Part shown: in pieces, positions 50,184 through 58,114 of the stretch
Position numbering within the stretch: the first letter of the stretch is position 1
Layout of the letters: the number at the start of each line of letters is the position of its first letter
From: Candidatus Dormiibacterota bacterium
GTDB lineage: Bacteria > Chloroflexota > Dormibacteria > Dormibacterales > Dormibacteraceae
DNA length: 64,000 nucleotides
Reading direction: 5' to 3'
Assembly (NCBI GenBank): GCA_003169845.1
Contig: PNAG01000004.1
Coordinates: 23,515-87,514 of the forward strand
Notes under the pieces: model-generated
Database searches by the model: none
What the model saw: only the letters and a program-made list of their open reading frames with translations
What the model was told of the DNA's origin: nothing
Position numbers and translations under genes: made by a program

Positions 50184-50840
50184 CTACCTCACCGCGTCCA
50201 GCAGCAAGGCGCCTGACTTGACCAGTTCAACTAGAGGCGGCACCAGCGCGCGATATAGGTCTGAAACGGGTTTGGATGTCTCGCGTGCCAGCTGTTCGAA
50301 AACTTCCGACACTGAACGAAGTCCGTCCGAGTATGACCACATTCCGTACGAGACTTGACCCATTCGAGCCACCTCGGAACCGTCGTGGCCGATCACTCTG
50401 TATACGTGCTGCTGCTCAGTTGAATTCCCCGCTCCGAACGCCGTTTGGACCAAGCGGTGACGGCGGAGGACGGCCCTATCGTCGAGCAAGCTCCCTGTTA
50501 GGGATGCAAGCAGCCCAATGTCCTGAAGCCAGGCCAGCACGTCATCGAGGTCTTCGACCTCGTTTGCCTCGCCCCACGGACCCAAATCACCTCGACTCTC
50601 AGCGAGGCGCACGCCAAGCCAAAGTTCGTAGCACAGTCGTGGGATCCTCCAGAACCGGCTCCCAAGACGGACGAGTCGGACATCGTCGTTTGAGGCCGCG
50701 TGCGAGCGCAGGTCGCCCCCCAGTGGCTGTCCGACGGGCAGGACCTGCGCCGACATTCCGCGTCCGGGCCAATTGTGTTGCATCAGCTCCCGGGCCTCAG
50801 GTGCCCACAGCACGGCCGCCTTGAATCTCTTGGGCAACAT
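50184..50840 (-). CDS. Protein with a PqqD-like winged-helix C-terminus
   Basis: 218 residues from the ATG at 50840 (a TTG at 50873 also opens the frame). The N-terminal 140 residues are helical with a Trp/Tyr-rich segment (FWRIPRLCYELWLGVRLAES) and no recognised domain. The last 65 residues (GMWSYSDGLRSVSEVFEQLA, VSDLYRALVPPLVELVKSGA) resemble the PqqD/RiPP-recognition-element fold: a 'WxxxDGxRSVxEV' turn followed by helices. Such domains bind peptides. It is three bases upstream of the charged-helix gene. Confidence 0.55.
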   Translation of the reverse strand: MLPKRFKAAVLWAPEARELMQHNWPGRGMSAQVLPVGQPLGGDLRSHAASNDDVRLVRLGSRFWRIPRLCYELWLGVRLAESRGDLGPWGEANEVEDLDDVLAWLQDIGLLASLTGSLLDDRAVLRRHRLVQTAFGAGNSTEQQHVYRVIGHDGSEVARMGQVSYGMWSYSDGLRSVSEVFEQLARETSKPVSDLYRALVPPLVELVKSGALLLDAVR

Positions 50841-50912
50841 TGTGCACTCACGACGCGCGATGTGATCGAACAACCGCTCTAAGCCGTGGAGAACGAAACG
50901 ATCTGACTGCCC

Positions 50913-52589
50913 CTAGTCGATGCGGCAAACCACCACGGGAGGCCATCGGCCGTCTCCCTTGTCCGGCTCCTTCATCAGTAACCACAACCGGACGCCGTCC
51001 GTGAAGATGTGGGCGCCTGAAGAGTCTCCTAGCGAAAGGTACGTCTGAGAACCATGAATGTCTACGCGGACTACGTAGTTTGGAGCAAAGAGGCCCCCGG
51101 TGACCCAGAGAGCTCCGTCGGGTCCCGCGGTTATCGCGCCTGGACCTTGGCCGTATGCGTTCACTGGTTGCAGATCGATGCGATTCATGATCTCTCCAGC
51201 CGTAGACATCACCGACAAACGGGCACGCTCTGACTCCGCTAACCAGAGGTATCCGTCCGAACCTGCGACTATGTCCGCTGCCAGCGCGTCACCCATCGTG
51301 ACGGGACCTGCGGCATAACCCGGCAGTGCGTACTGACGCAAAGCACCATCAAAATCCATCCTACCGACCGACTTGCTCCCAGACCTTTCGTTCCAATTGG
51401 ACGTGAACCAAAGCGCGTTATCAGGCCCTTCTGTGAGGTGTTGCGGGTTTATTCCCGATGGCATCGGATATCGCCGGACGCCATCGGGCCCAACCGACAT
51501 CATCACGGCCGCGCGCTTCCCGGAAACCCATAGCCGACCGTCAGAGCAAGAGATAATCTCGCCCCATCCGAATCGCTGACGGGGTTCAAACAGCCTGGCA
51601 CCTTTGTCATCGAAGTCATCGGGGGTCGGCGAACCCAAGGAGATCTCCGTGATCTTGCCATTCGGCTCGAGCCTGCCCATTGATCCGGCATAGCCATTCG
51701 TGCCGGTGAACCATATGGCGCCATCCACGCCCAGGGTCATAAAGGTGATAAATCCTGGAAGTCGATCTGTCACCCAGGTCCACTTGCCGTCTTGAAGCCT
51801 TCCAACCCAATCGACACGACTGTTGTCCTTATTGCGAGCCTCCAAACCTGCCCACACGGCACCATCAGCACCCACGACAACGCCACCAATAGATATTTCA
51901 TGCTTCCTGTCAGAAACCGGAAAACGCGTAATTCGACCTTCAATGGTGTGAGCAGGCCCAGCCGTCAGCCCTCGCGATGGCGTCCCCGCGAACTGGGAAG
52001 ACCCCGGTCTCGGCTGTTGCGGCGCTGGGGACGCTGGCGTTTGTTGACGCGGGCCGACCGGAGTCGGTGCTGCTTCGGATGCTCCATCGACCACCTTGAG
52101 GCCCGCCCGGTCAAATTCGGCTCGAACCACCTGCCTGGCATCCGCCTCCTTGAACCCCAACGTAACTCCCTGCGCGACCAGGATGCTGACCACGTCCCTG
52201 GATACGGTCCCGGTCAGGGTTCCCACGGCCCCGCGCAAGGCGCCTTCTCGCCAAGCCTTGAGACGGCTGCCGAACAGCTCTCGGTCATATGCCGCGCGTG
52301 TGCTCGGGTCGCTGAGCACGTTCTTGGCCAGCGAGAGGTTCTTGATCGCCTGCGGCACGTGCGGACCCACCGTATTGAGGATCGGTACGGCTTGGCCCCT
52401 CTTGAGCTGGTTCTCACGGTTTAGCCACCAGCCGTGTCTGGCCTGGAACGCTGCCGCGATGTCGCTCGGCTCGATTAGCCCGTTGGGTTCAAGCCCCAAC
52501 CGCACGTAGTAGTTCTCGTCAAGCGCGGTCCGCCAGCCGTGATCGCGGTAGGCGTCCGCATCGAAAGTAGTTTGCACGTTTGAGCTCAC
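50913..52589 (-). CDS. J-like domain fused to a Vgb/NHL-type beta-propeller
   Basis: About 558 residues from GTG 52589; a TTG at 52667 would add 26 poor-quality residues. The N-terminal 110 residues match the other J-like protein (TFDADAYRDHGWRTALDENY, GWWLNRENQLKRGQAV, LSDPSTRAAYDRE) without HPD. A Pro/Ala/Gln linker follows, then a seven-bladed propeller (about 235-555) with repeated GPDGALWVT / GVDGAIWFTG / GPDNALWFTS units as in virginiamycin B lyase. A J-like module on a sensor-like propeller could target a ligand to the Hsp70. First gene of the minus-strand set. Confidence 0.82.
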   Translation of the reverse strand: MSSNVQTTFDADAYRDHGWRTALDENYYVRLGLEPNGLIEPSDIAAAFQARHGWWLNRENQLKRGQAVPILNTVGPHVPQAIKNLSLAKNVLSDPSTRAAYDRELFGSRLKAWREGALRGAVGTLTGTVSRDVVSILVAQGVTLGFKEADARQVVRAEFDRAGLKVVDGASEAAPTPVGPRQQTPASPAPQQPRPGSSQFAGTPSRGLTAGPAHTIEGRITRFPVSDRKHEISIGGVVVGADGAVWAGLEARNKDNSRVDWVGRLQDGKWTWVTDRLPGFITFMTLGVDGAIWFTGTNGYAGSMGRLEPNGKITEISLGSPTPDDFDDKGARLFEPRQRFGWGEIISCSDGRLWVSGKRAAVMMSVGPDGVRRYPMPSGINPQHLTEGPDNALWFTSNWNERSGSKSVGRMDFDGALRQYALPGYAAGPVTMGDALAADIVAGSDGYLWLAESERARLSVMSTAGEIMNRIDLQPVNAYGQGPGAITAGPDGALWVTGGLFAPNYVVRVDIHGSQTYLSLGDSSGAHIFTDGVRLWLLMKEPDKGDGRWPPVVVCRID

Positions 52590-53036
52590 TTGAAGTTGGC
52601 GCCTTGCATCCGGTCGGGCAAACCGTGGGGCTATGGTCGATGAATAGTGATTGGCCGCCCCCAGCAAATAGTAATTGCTGCTGAGCCAGCCAACAGCCGC
52701 CAGTGCCGGATTCGTATTAACGGCTTACGTCGCGGCCCCGACTTCGTCCTACCTGAAATGGAGGGTAGTCCGACGGCGTTTGGTGGCCCCGCTCCACTGA
52801 GAAGCGGCAATCGGCCCAACGCCGCGCTTCACTCTCTCCTCGGCCACCAGGTTGTCGGACATGATCTTGAACCGGGTCGTCCTGCCGAATTCGACCATCC
52901 TGACCGTCAGCAATCGATGACCCTGCTCTATTCGAGGCCCGAGACGCACGGCTCTGGGCCCTCATTCCACGATCGTCGTCAACGACGCTCAGCCTGGCAG
53001 GCGCCAGTCCATATCACACGATCCCGTTTTTGATGG
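52590..53036. other. Region upstream of the chaperone gene set, no supported gene
   Basis: About 450 bases. A minus-strand frame of 66 codons (52749-52949) has no ribosome binding site or domain. It should contain the promoter of the eight-gene set. Confidence 0.4.
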
Positions 53037-53255
53037 CTCCGCGGGAAATTGTGATCCGGCGGCGTTCGGCTGACCCGAGATTGAAACCGGGCCTCACGAT
53101 CCCGAACCGTCTTGATTGAGTGTCCACGCGTGTCCCGACGGCTCCGCAGAGTTCCACCTGAACTCAAGTGGCGGGGCCTTGGCGTCCTTATGTGACCTCT
53201 CGGAACCCCCCGTTTCCGGGAATGCGTGATACGGCTGTGATACGGCAGGCGGCCA
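53037..53255. repeat. Attachment-like repeat, copy b (island right end)
   Basis: Contains GGCTCCGCGGGAAATTGTGA and TCCGGCGG, a degraded tRNA-Pro 3' half at about 53070-53110 (GCCTCACGATCCCGAACCGT), then CCGGGAATGCGTGATACGGC with a second TGTGATACGGC at about 53218-53245. It matches copy a in order and copy c closely in its first part. It separates the chaperone island from the following genes. Confidence 0.6.
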
Positions 53256-53333
53256 GATCAGTCGGCTCCTCCAGCCCCCATGACGTTGTCGTGAGTCACA
53301 TCGGACGATGTGCCATCACTTCGGCAGGCTGCT

Positions 53334-54473
53334 TCAGCCGACGGCGGAGCTTGCTGCCAGAGTCGCATCCAAAGTTCTCAAGACGAGTCTTTGCGGCAGC
53401 GCGCGCATGAAGGTATCACGGAGCACGCATAGAATCGGGTTGTCGATCTGGATACCGCGAGTTGCCTGGCGCGACATGGCTACGACGCGGTTCGCCCGGC
53501 GCAGGCGTTGGCGCTCATAAAGCCCAAAAGCCATCGATAAGCTCGTGGCACGCTTGAGGCTGTTACCGAGAGCGACCGCATCCTCCAACGCCTGGCACGC
53601 ACCCTGACCCATGTTTGGCGTCATCGGGTGCGCCGCGTCGCCGACCAGAGTCACGCGATCTCCGCTCCAGCATCGGGCGGGAGCCCGGTCGTACATATCG
53701 TTGCGAAGGATCGCCCCGGCTTCGGATGCGGCGATCAACCCGGGCACCGGGTCCGGCCACTGGCCGAAGTGCTTTACCAAATCTGCCTTGTGGCCGCCGA
53801 CCCCTGCTTCCTCGTCCCTGGGTGCCTTGGTTACACCAGCCCAGTAAATCCGGTGGTTGGGCAAGTGGAATGCAAGAAACTCCGATCCTCTACCAAACCA
53901 GTTGACGCCGCCGCCTGCAGCGAGCGGAATACTGTCGGTTGTCGCGATTCCACGCCAGATCGTCGATCCCAAATATTCGGGATCGCCGTCGCCAATCAGT
54001 TGGCGCCGTACAGCCGAACGCACACCGTCCGCGCCGATGACCAAATCGCCAGCGACTGTAGTTTGGTCAGGCAGGACGAGCCTGATTCCAGCCTCGTCAT
54101 ATTCGTAGCCGCTGATGTCAGCCCCGAGATGAAGGCCTTCCGCACCGAATCGGACTGCCAGCGCAGTAAGCAGGTCAGCGCGGTGAACAAATCCCACCTC
54201 ATAGCCGTACCGCTCAGAAATCGCTTTAATCGGGTAGTCGACTAGCTGCCGACCCCGCCAGTCACATATGGAAATATGTCGGAGCGTCAGCGAATTGATC
54301 GTGACGCCGAGCGCATGAAGCGCGCGTGCGCCGTTCGGCCAGATCATTAAACCGGCGCCAATCTCGCGCAGCTCGTCTGAGCGCTCGAAAACGTCCACCT
54401 CAAAGCCTGCATCACGCAATGCGATTCCGGTTGCCAGCCCGGCGATCCCGCCGCCGGCGATCAGCGCCTTCAC
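53334..54473 (-). CDS. FAD-dependent monooxygenase (PHBH/UbiH fold)
   Basis: 379 residues. FAD-binding start KALIAGGGIAGLATGIALRD (GxGxxG), VFERSDELREIGAGLMIWPN, the middle DG-type motif DLVIGADGVRSAVRRQLIG, and GDRVTLVGDAAHPMTPNMGQ (GD motif). This is the aromatic-ring hydroxylase/epoxidase family using NAD(P)H and oxygen; similarity to salicylate-hydroxylase and zeaxanthin-epoxidase types is seen, but the substrate cannot be told. GTG start overlaps the stop of a kinase remnant (GTGA), so it once followed a kinase gene. Lies just inside the right repeat. Confidence 0.9.
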   Translation of the reverse strand: MKALIAGGGIAGLATGIALRDAGFEVDVFERSDELREIGAGLMIWPNGARALHALGVTINSLTLRHISICDWRGRQLVDYPIKAISERYGYEVGFVHRADLLTALAVRFGAEGLHLGADISGYEYDEAGIRLVLPDQTTVAGDLVIGADGVRSAVRRQLIGDGDPEYLGSTIWRGIATTDSIPLAAGGGVNWFGRGSEFLAFHLPNHRIYWAGVTKAPRDEEAGVGGHKADLVKHFGQWPDPVPGLIAASEAGAILRNDMYDRAPARCWSGDRVTLVGDAAHPMTPNMGQGACQALEDAVALGNSLKRATSLSMAFGLYERQRLRRANRVVAMSRQATRGIQIDNPILCVLRDTFMRALPQRLVLRTLDATLAASSAVG

Positions 54474-54550
54474 GTTCTGGTTGTGGCTAGCGGGACTGTC
54501 CCAACCAGCTTCGTTCCGCGACCCACTGCTGACTCAACCTTGATCGATGT
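54470..54550 (-). pseudogene. Histidine kinase C-terminal remnant
   Basis: In a frame overlapping the 3' end of the regulator, the minus strand reads SIKVESAVGRGTKLVGTVPL and stops at 54470. The intact kinase at 62029 ends GGSITVESAPGRGTKLSGTL and then PLGA. Only the last strand of the ATPase domain is left, joined to the regulator by a deletion. It is in the original operon position between regulator and monooxygenase. Confidence 0.7.
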
Positions 54551-54911
54551 TTCCGCGGGCCGCTTTCCATGAGTCGGACAGACTCTCGGGGCCGAACGCC
54601 GCCTTGGGGATGAACGCCTCCGCACCGGATACAGCGATGCCCGACGCGAAGTCCTCCCGGTCGTAGGTAGACAGCAGGAACACGACGACATCGGAATGCT
54701 CGGATCGGATACGACGGCTTGCCTCCATCCCATCGACGCCGGGCATCTGAACGTCCATCAGCACCAGGTCCGGATGCAAGCGCCTCGCCGCGACCACTGA
54801 TTCCTCGCCGCCTTCAGCCTCGCCGGCCACCTCGAAACCCTCGGTCGCCGCAATCACCTCGCGGGCCGCCAGTCTGAACGCGGGCTGGTCGTCGACGATC
54901 AGCACTTTCAC
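54534..54911 (-). CDS. Receiver-only response regulator
   Basis: About 125 residues from GTG 54911 (GTG 54917 possible). KVLIVDDQPAFRLAAREVIA, Asp in LVLMDVQMPGVDGMEA, Ser/Thr in FLLSTYDRED, Lys in AFIPKAAFGPESL. No output domain. Its last residues overlap the kinase remnant, so its natural 3' end may have been changed by the deletion. Divergent from the regulator at 55029, with 117 bases between. Confidence 0.85.
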   Translation of the reverse strand: MKVLIVDDQPAFRLAAREVIAATEGFEVAGEAEGGEESVVAARRLHPDLVLMDVQMPGVDGMEASRRIRSEHSDVVVFLLSTYDREDFASGIAVSGAEAFIPKAAFGPESLSDSWKAARGNIDQG

Positions 54912-55028
54912 CGCCACCAACCAGACGCTAGACCTGGGAGCCTGAAGGTCCAATGGTGCCAACACCAAACCTCGCGGGGAGGCCAGCCCCGTCGTCCCAG
55001 GGCGATTGCCTGTGTTGAAATTGCCGAG

Positions 55029-55706
55029 ATGGCGATTCGCGTTGTGCTTGCCGACGACAGCTACATCGTCCGCGAGGGCGTGCGAGAGCTCCTCAAAGCG
55101 ATCGACGACATCAACGTGGTCGCCACATGCGCCGACCTGGATGCCCTGATCGCGGCGGTCGCCTCTGAGCACCCCGATGTCGTGCTCACCGACATCCGCA
55201 TGCCGCCGACCAACACCGACGAAGGCATCCGGATGGCCGAACAACTGCGACGCACCGATCCCTCGATCGGCGTCGTGGTGCTCAGCCAGTTCGCTGACGC
55301 CGAGTATGCGTTGGCGCTGCTCGACAAAGGAGCGGCCGGGAGGGCTTACCTATTAAAGGAGAGGGTCACCGACCTGGACCAGCTTGCCAACGCCATCCGG
55401 GAGGTCGCGCGTGGTGGTTCCGTGATCGATCTCAAGGTGGTCGAGAACCTGATCGCCGCTCGCGCTCGGCATGCGCGATCGCCGATCGCGGACCTGACCC
55501 CTCGTGAGACCGAGGTGCTCGGCGAGGTCGCGCAGGGCAAGAACAATGCGGCCATCGCGGCCAACCTCCACCTGACGGACCGGGCCGTTGAGAAGCACAT
55601 CAACTCGATCTTCTCCAAGCTCGGGCTTGGCGACGAGCAGGACGTCCACCGCCGCGTGCGCGCGGCGCTCATCTATCTGGCTGCGCAGCCACCCGATATG
55701 CGGTGA
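55029..55706 (+). CDS. NarL-type response regulator
   Basis: 225 residues. Receiver IRVVLADDSYIVREGVRELL with Asp in VVLTDIRMPPTNTDEG and Lys in AYLLKERVTDL; LuxR HTH LTPRETEVLGEVAQGKNNAA and HLTDRAVEKHINSIFSKLGL. This subfamily usually pairs with soluble GAF/HisKA_3 kinases such as the one at 62029-63276. Its 3' end overlaps the convergent cyclase gene by 38 bases, so the two messages are antisense to each other there. Confidence 0.92.
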   Translation: MAIRVVLADDSYIVREGVRELLKAIDDINVVATCADLDALIAAVASEHPDVVLTDIRMPPTNTDEGIRMAEQLRRTDPSIGVVVLSQFADAEYALALLDKGAAGRAYLLKERVTDLDQLANAIREVARGGSVIDLKVVENLIAARARHARSPIADLTPRETEVLGEVAQGKNNAAIAANLHLTDRAVEKHINSIFSKLGLGDEQDVHRRVRAALIYLAAQPPDMR

Positions 55707-56976
55707 CGAGCCCATCCCGCCCAGGCACCTGGGCGGGACCCACCTGCTCGGCCTGGGGCCGAGTGCTCAGCGCCTTGTAGCTCGATTCGCTGAGGACTGT
55801 CTCGCCGCCGGACGCCAGCTGCTGCAGGCGCTGGGTCAGGTTCACGGCATCTCCGACCACCGAGTACTCCATCCGCTCCTCACCTCCCAACAGAGCGGCG
55901 GCCACCAACCCCGACGACAGCCCGATCGCGAGCTCCAGCTGCGGTAGGCCGGCCGTCCTCCACTGGCCATTCAGCTCGGCTTGCCGGCGATGCATGGCAT
56001 GCGCCGCTCGAAGTGCACGATCCGCGTGGTCGGGCACCCCCTCTGGCGCACCGAAGACGGCCATCACGGCGTCGCCGACGAACTGCATCACCGTGCCCTT
56101 TTCGGCCATGATCTCGTGGCTCGCGGCAGCCCGATATCCGTTCAGCTGTTCACAGAGCGGGAGCAGGTCGGCTGACTCGGCGATCCGCGAGTAGCCGCGA
56201 ATATCGGACATGAGCACGGTGACGACCATGCGTTCTCTCTCCCCCGCTCGCCAGCCGCCACTGCGAAGCTGTTCCGCGACGCCGGTGGGCACCAGGCGGC
56301 TCAATGTCTCGCGCTGCTCCTCCCGCTGGATGATCGCCTGGTGCAGCAGGCGCAGGTTGCGCAATGCATGCTCATTGCCGGCCGTTGCATCTCGGGCGAT
56401 GACGAGGAAGAGTCGTTCGACCGCGCCTGCAACGTCGGCCGGCGTCGTCCTGAGCAAGGCGGAGATCGAATGGATAGTGCGTCCTTCCGCCACCATCTGG
56501 AGCAGAACCCTGTCGGTCGCAGACAGACGGCCACTGTCGACCGGCATCAGGAGTGACTCCGCGATCTTGGGATCCAACAGTGATCCGCCAGTGCTGACCG
56601 CCTTGATCGCCCGCCCCAGCTGGTCGCCTTCGGAGACGCGGTCCTTGAGCAGGTAGGCATATCCGGCGGCGCCCTCGTTGAGCAGCGACACAGCATAGTC
56701 GGGCTCGTCGTACTGCGAAAGGATCACCACACCAGTACCGGGATGGCGCTTGCGGATGAGCCGGCAGGCGTCGACACCTTCCTTCTGGAACGCGGGCGGC
56801 ATCCTGATGTCGCTCACGATCACCTGTGGCTCGAGCTCCTCAGCCTGGGCGATCAGCTCGTCGTAATCGCGCGCGATGCCGACCACCTCGAAGTCGCCCG
56901 ACACCTCGAGCAGTGCTCGCAAGCCTTCGCGCACGATGAGGTTGTCGTCCGCGAGCAGCACGGTGATATGCGCCAT
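55669..56976 (-). CDS. Response regulator fused to a class III nucleotide cyclase
   Basis: 435 residues. Receiver (ITVLLADDNLIVREGLRALL; Asp in VIVSDIRMPP; Lys in AYLLKDRVSEGD), a helical linker in place of an HTH (about 140-240), then a cyclase domain (about 245-415) with metal Asp residues in VTVLMSDIRGYSRIAE and FVGDAVMAVFGAPEG and the MEYSVVGDAVNLTQRLQQLA motif. As in the cyclase at 35747, the usual Lys before GD is Gln (VMQFVGD), so ATP versus GTP preference is open. Phosphorylation presumably controls cyclic-nucleotide synthesis. It is divergent from a gene with a cyclic-nucleotide-binding domain. Confidence 0.92.
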   Translation of the reverse strand: MAHITVLLADDNLIVREGLRALLEVSGDFEVVGIARDYDELIAQAEELEPQVIVSDIRMPPAFQKEGVDACRLIRKRHPGTGVVILSQYDEPDYAVSLLNEGAAGYAYLLKDRVSEGDQLGRAIKAVSTGGSLLDPKIAESLLMPVDSGRLSATDRVLLQMVAEGRTIHSISALLRTTPADVAGAVERLFLVIARDATAGNEHALRNLRLLHQAIIQREEQRETLSRLVPTGVAEQLRSGGWRAGERERMVVTVLMSDIRGYSRIAESADLLPLCEQLNGYRAAASHEIMAEKGTVMQFVGDAVMAVFGAPEGVPDHADRALRAAHAMHRRQAELNGQWRTAGLPQLELAIGLSSGLVAAALLGGEERMEYSVVGDAVNLTQRLQQLASGGETVLSESSYKALSTRPQAEQVGPAQVPGRDGLVTAYRVAAQPDR

Positions 56977-57121
56977 ACGGTTCCATTGGACCGGCGATTC
57001 GCGACGCCGGCAAGGTGGCCAGCACCACCGGGGCGGTTCGGTTGCCCCCGCTCAAAGAGGCAGGCGGCCACCATCGCCCAAACCGCCGGAGGCGCCTACG
57101 TTGCTGGCGGAGGACATGCAC

Positions 57122-58114
57122 ATGAAATTCGAAAGCTCTGTCACAGCCGTTTCGTGGATACCGGCGGAAGCGGTCAAGGGTTTCCTTGGCGTGCCGTTCG
57201 AGATGGGCCTTGCCCATTACGACGACGCGCTGCCCGAGATGCTCGACAACCTGGACGAATGGCACCGCAAGGACCTCTTTCGGGAGGCCAACGAGCTCAA
57301 GGGTTGGATCGAAGTCGAGGACGGCAAGATTGTGGCTCACGGCCAGGAGGGTGGCGGACGCATCGGCGTCACGCGCTTGAAGATCGGCCCGAAGACCGTC
57401 ACGGTCAAGGCGAAGGCGATGCCTGACATCCGCGCCGTACCCGAGGTCACAGATGACTACGTCCGATTCATCCAGACGTGTGGCGGCCGCACAGGCGCGC
57501 CTGCGCCCCGGCCCGTTCCACGCAAGCCTTTCTTTCAGGTCGACTCCGCCGTCGCATGGACGACTTTGGCCCTCACCATCTACAAGGACGGCAGGTCGGA
57601 GTACGAGCTGATCGGCGCGAGCCCATTTCCACGGCACTGGGTCTACGACCACACGGGAAAGCTCGCCATGGAGACCGGGCTGACCGATTTCACCACCTGG
57701 ATCAACGACGCGTTCGGCGATCGCACCCCATGGGGCGCGTACGACGCGCCGGCCATGGTCAAGCAGGTCGAGAGCCCGCTCGAGCGCGAGCTGACGGGCA
57801 TGGTCGTACGCAGCGGCAAGCTCAAGAGCCGCGAGCTTCCATCGGGCGAGTGCCTGACGAAGCAGGGCGAATCTGGATCGGACATGTACTTGATCCTCGA
57901 CGGGATCTTCGCGGTCGAGGTCGACGGCGCGGAGGTCGCCCAGGTCGGACCCGGAGCGATCCTCGGCGAACGCTCAGGCCTCGAAAGCGGCACCCGGACG
58001 GCCACGCTGCGGGCGCGCACCCAGTGCCGTGTGGCCGCTCTTCCGCAGCGGTACGCGGACGAGCGCGAGCTGGCACAAATCGCTCGGGGACACCGGCGAG
58101 AGGAGGGGCGATAA
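57122..58114 (+). CDS. Protein with a C-terminal cyclic-nucleotide-binding domain
   Basis: 330 residues from the ATG at 57122, eight bases after GGAGG (57116 is too close). The N-terminal 210 residues have no recognised domain (SAVAWTTLALTIYKDGRSEY, FPRHWVYDHTGKLAMETGLT). The last 110 residues are a CAP_ED/cNMP domain: ELPSGECLTKQGESGSDMYL, ILDGIFAVEVDG, and the phosphate-binding cassette ILGERSGLESGTRTATLRA with Glu and Arg in place. The stop overlaps the ABC ATPase start (TAATG). Adjacent, divergent cyclase suggests it is the local receptor. Confidence 0.85.
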   Translation: MKFESSVTAVSWIPAEAVKGFLGVPFEMGLAHYDDALPEMLDNLDEWHRKDLFREANELKGWIEVEDGKIVAHGQEGGGRIGVTRLKIGPKTVTVKAKAMPDIRAVPEVTDDYVRFIQTCGGRTGAPAPRPVPRKPFFQVDSAVAWTTLALTIYKDGRSEYELIGASPFPRHWVYDHTGKLAMETGLTDFTTWINDAFGDRTPWGAYDAPAMVKQVESPLERELTGMVVRSGKLKSRELPSGECLTKQGESGSDMYLILDGIFAVEVDGAEVAQVGPGAILGERSGLESGTRTATLRARTQCRVAALPQRYADERELAQIARGHRREEGR

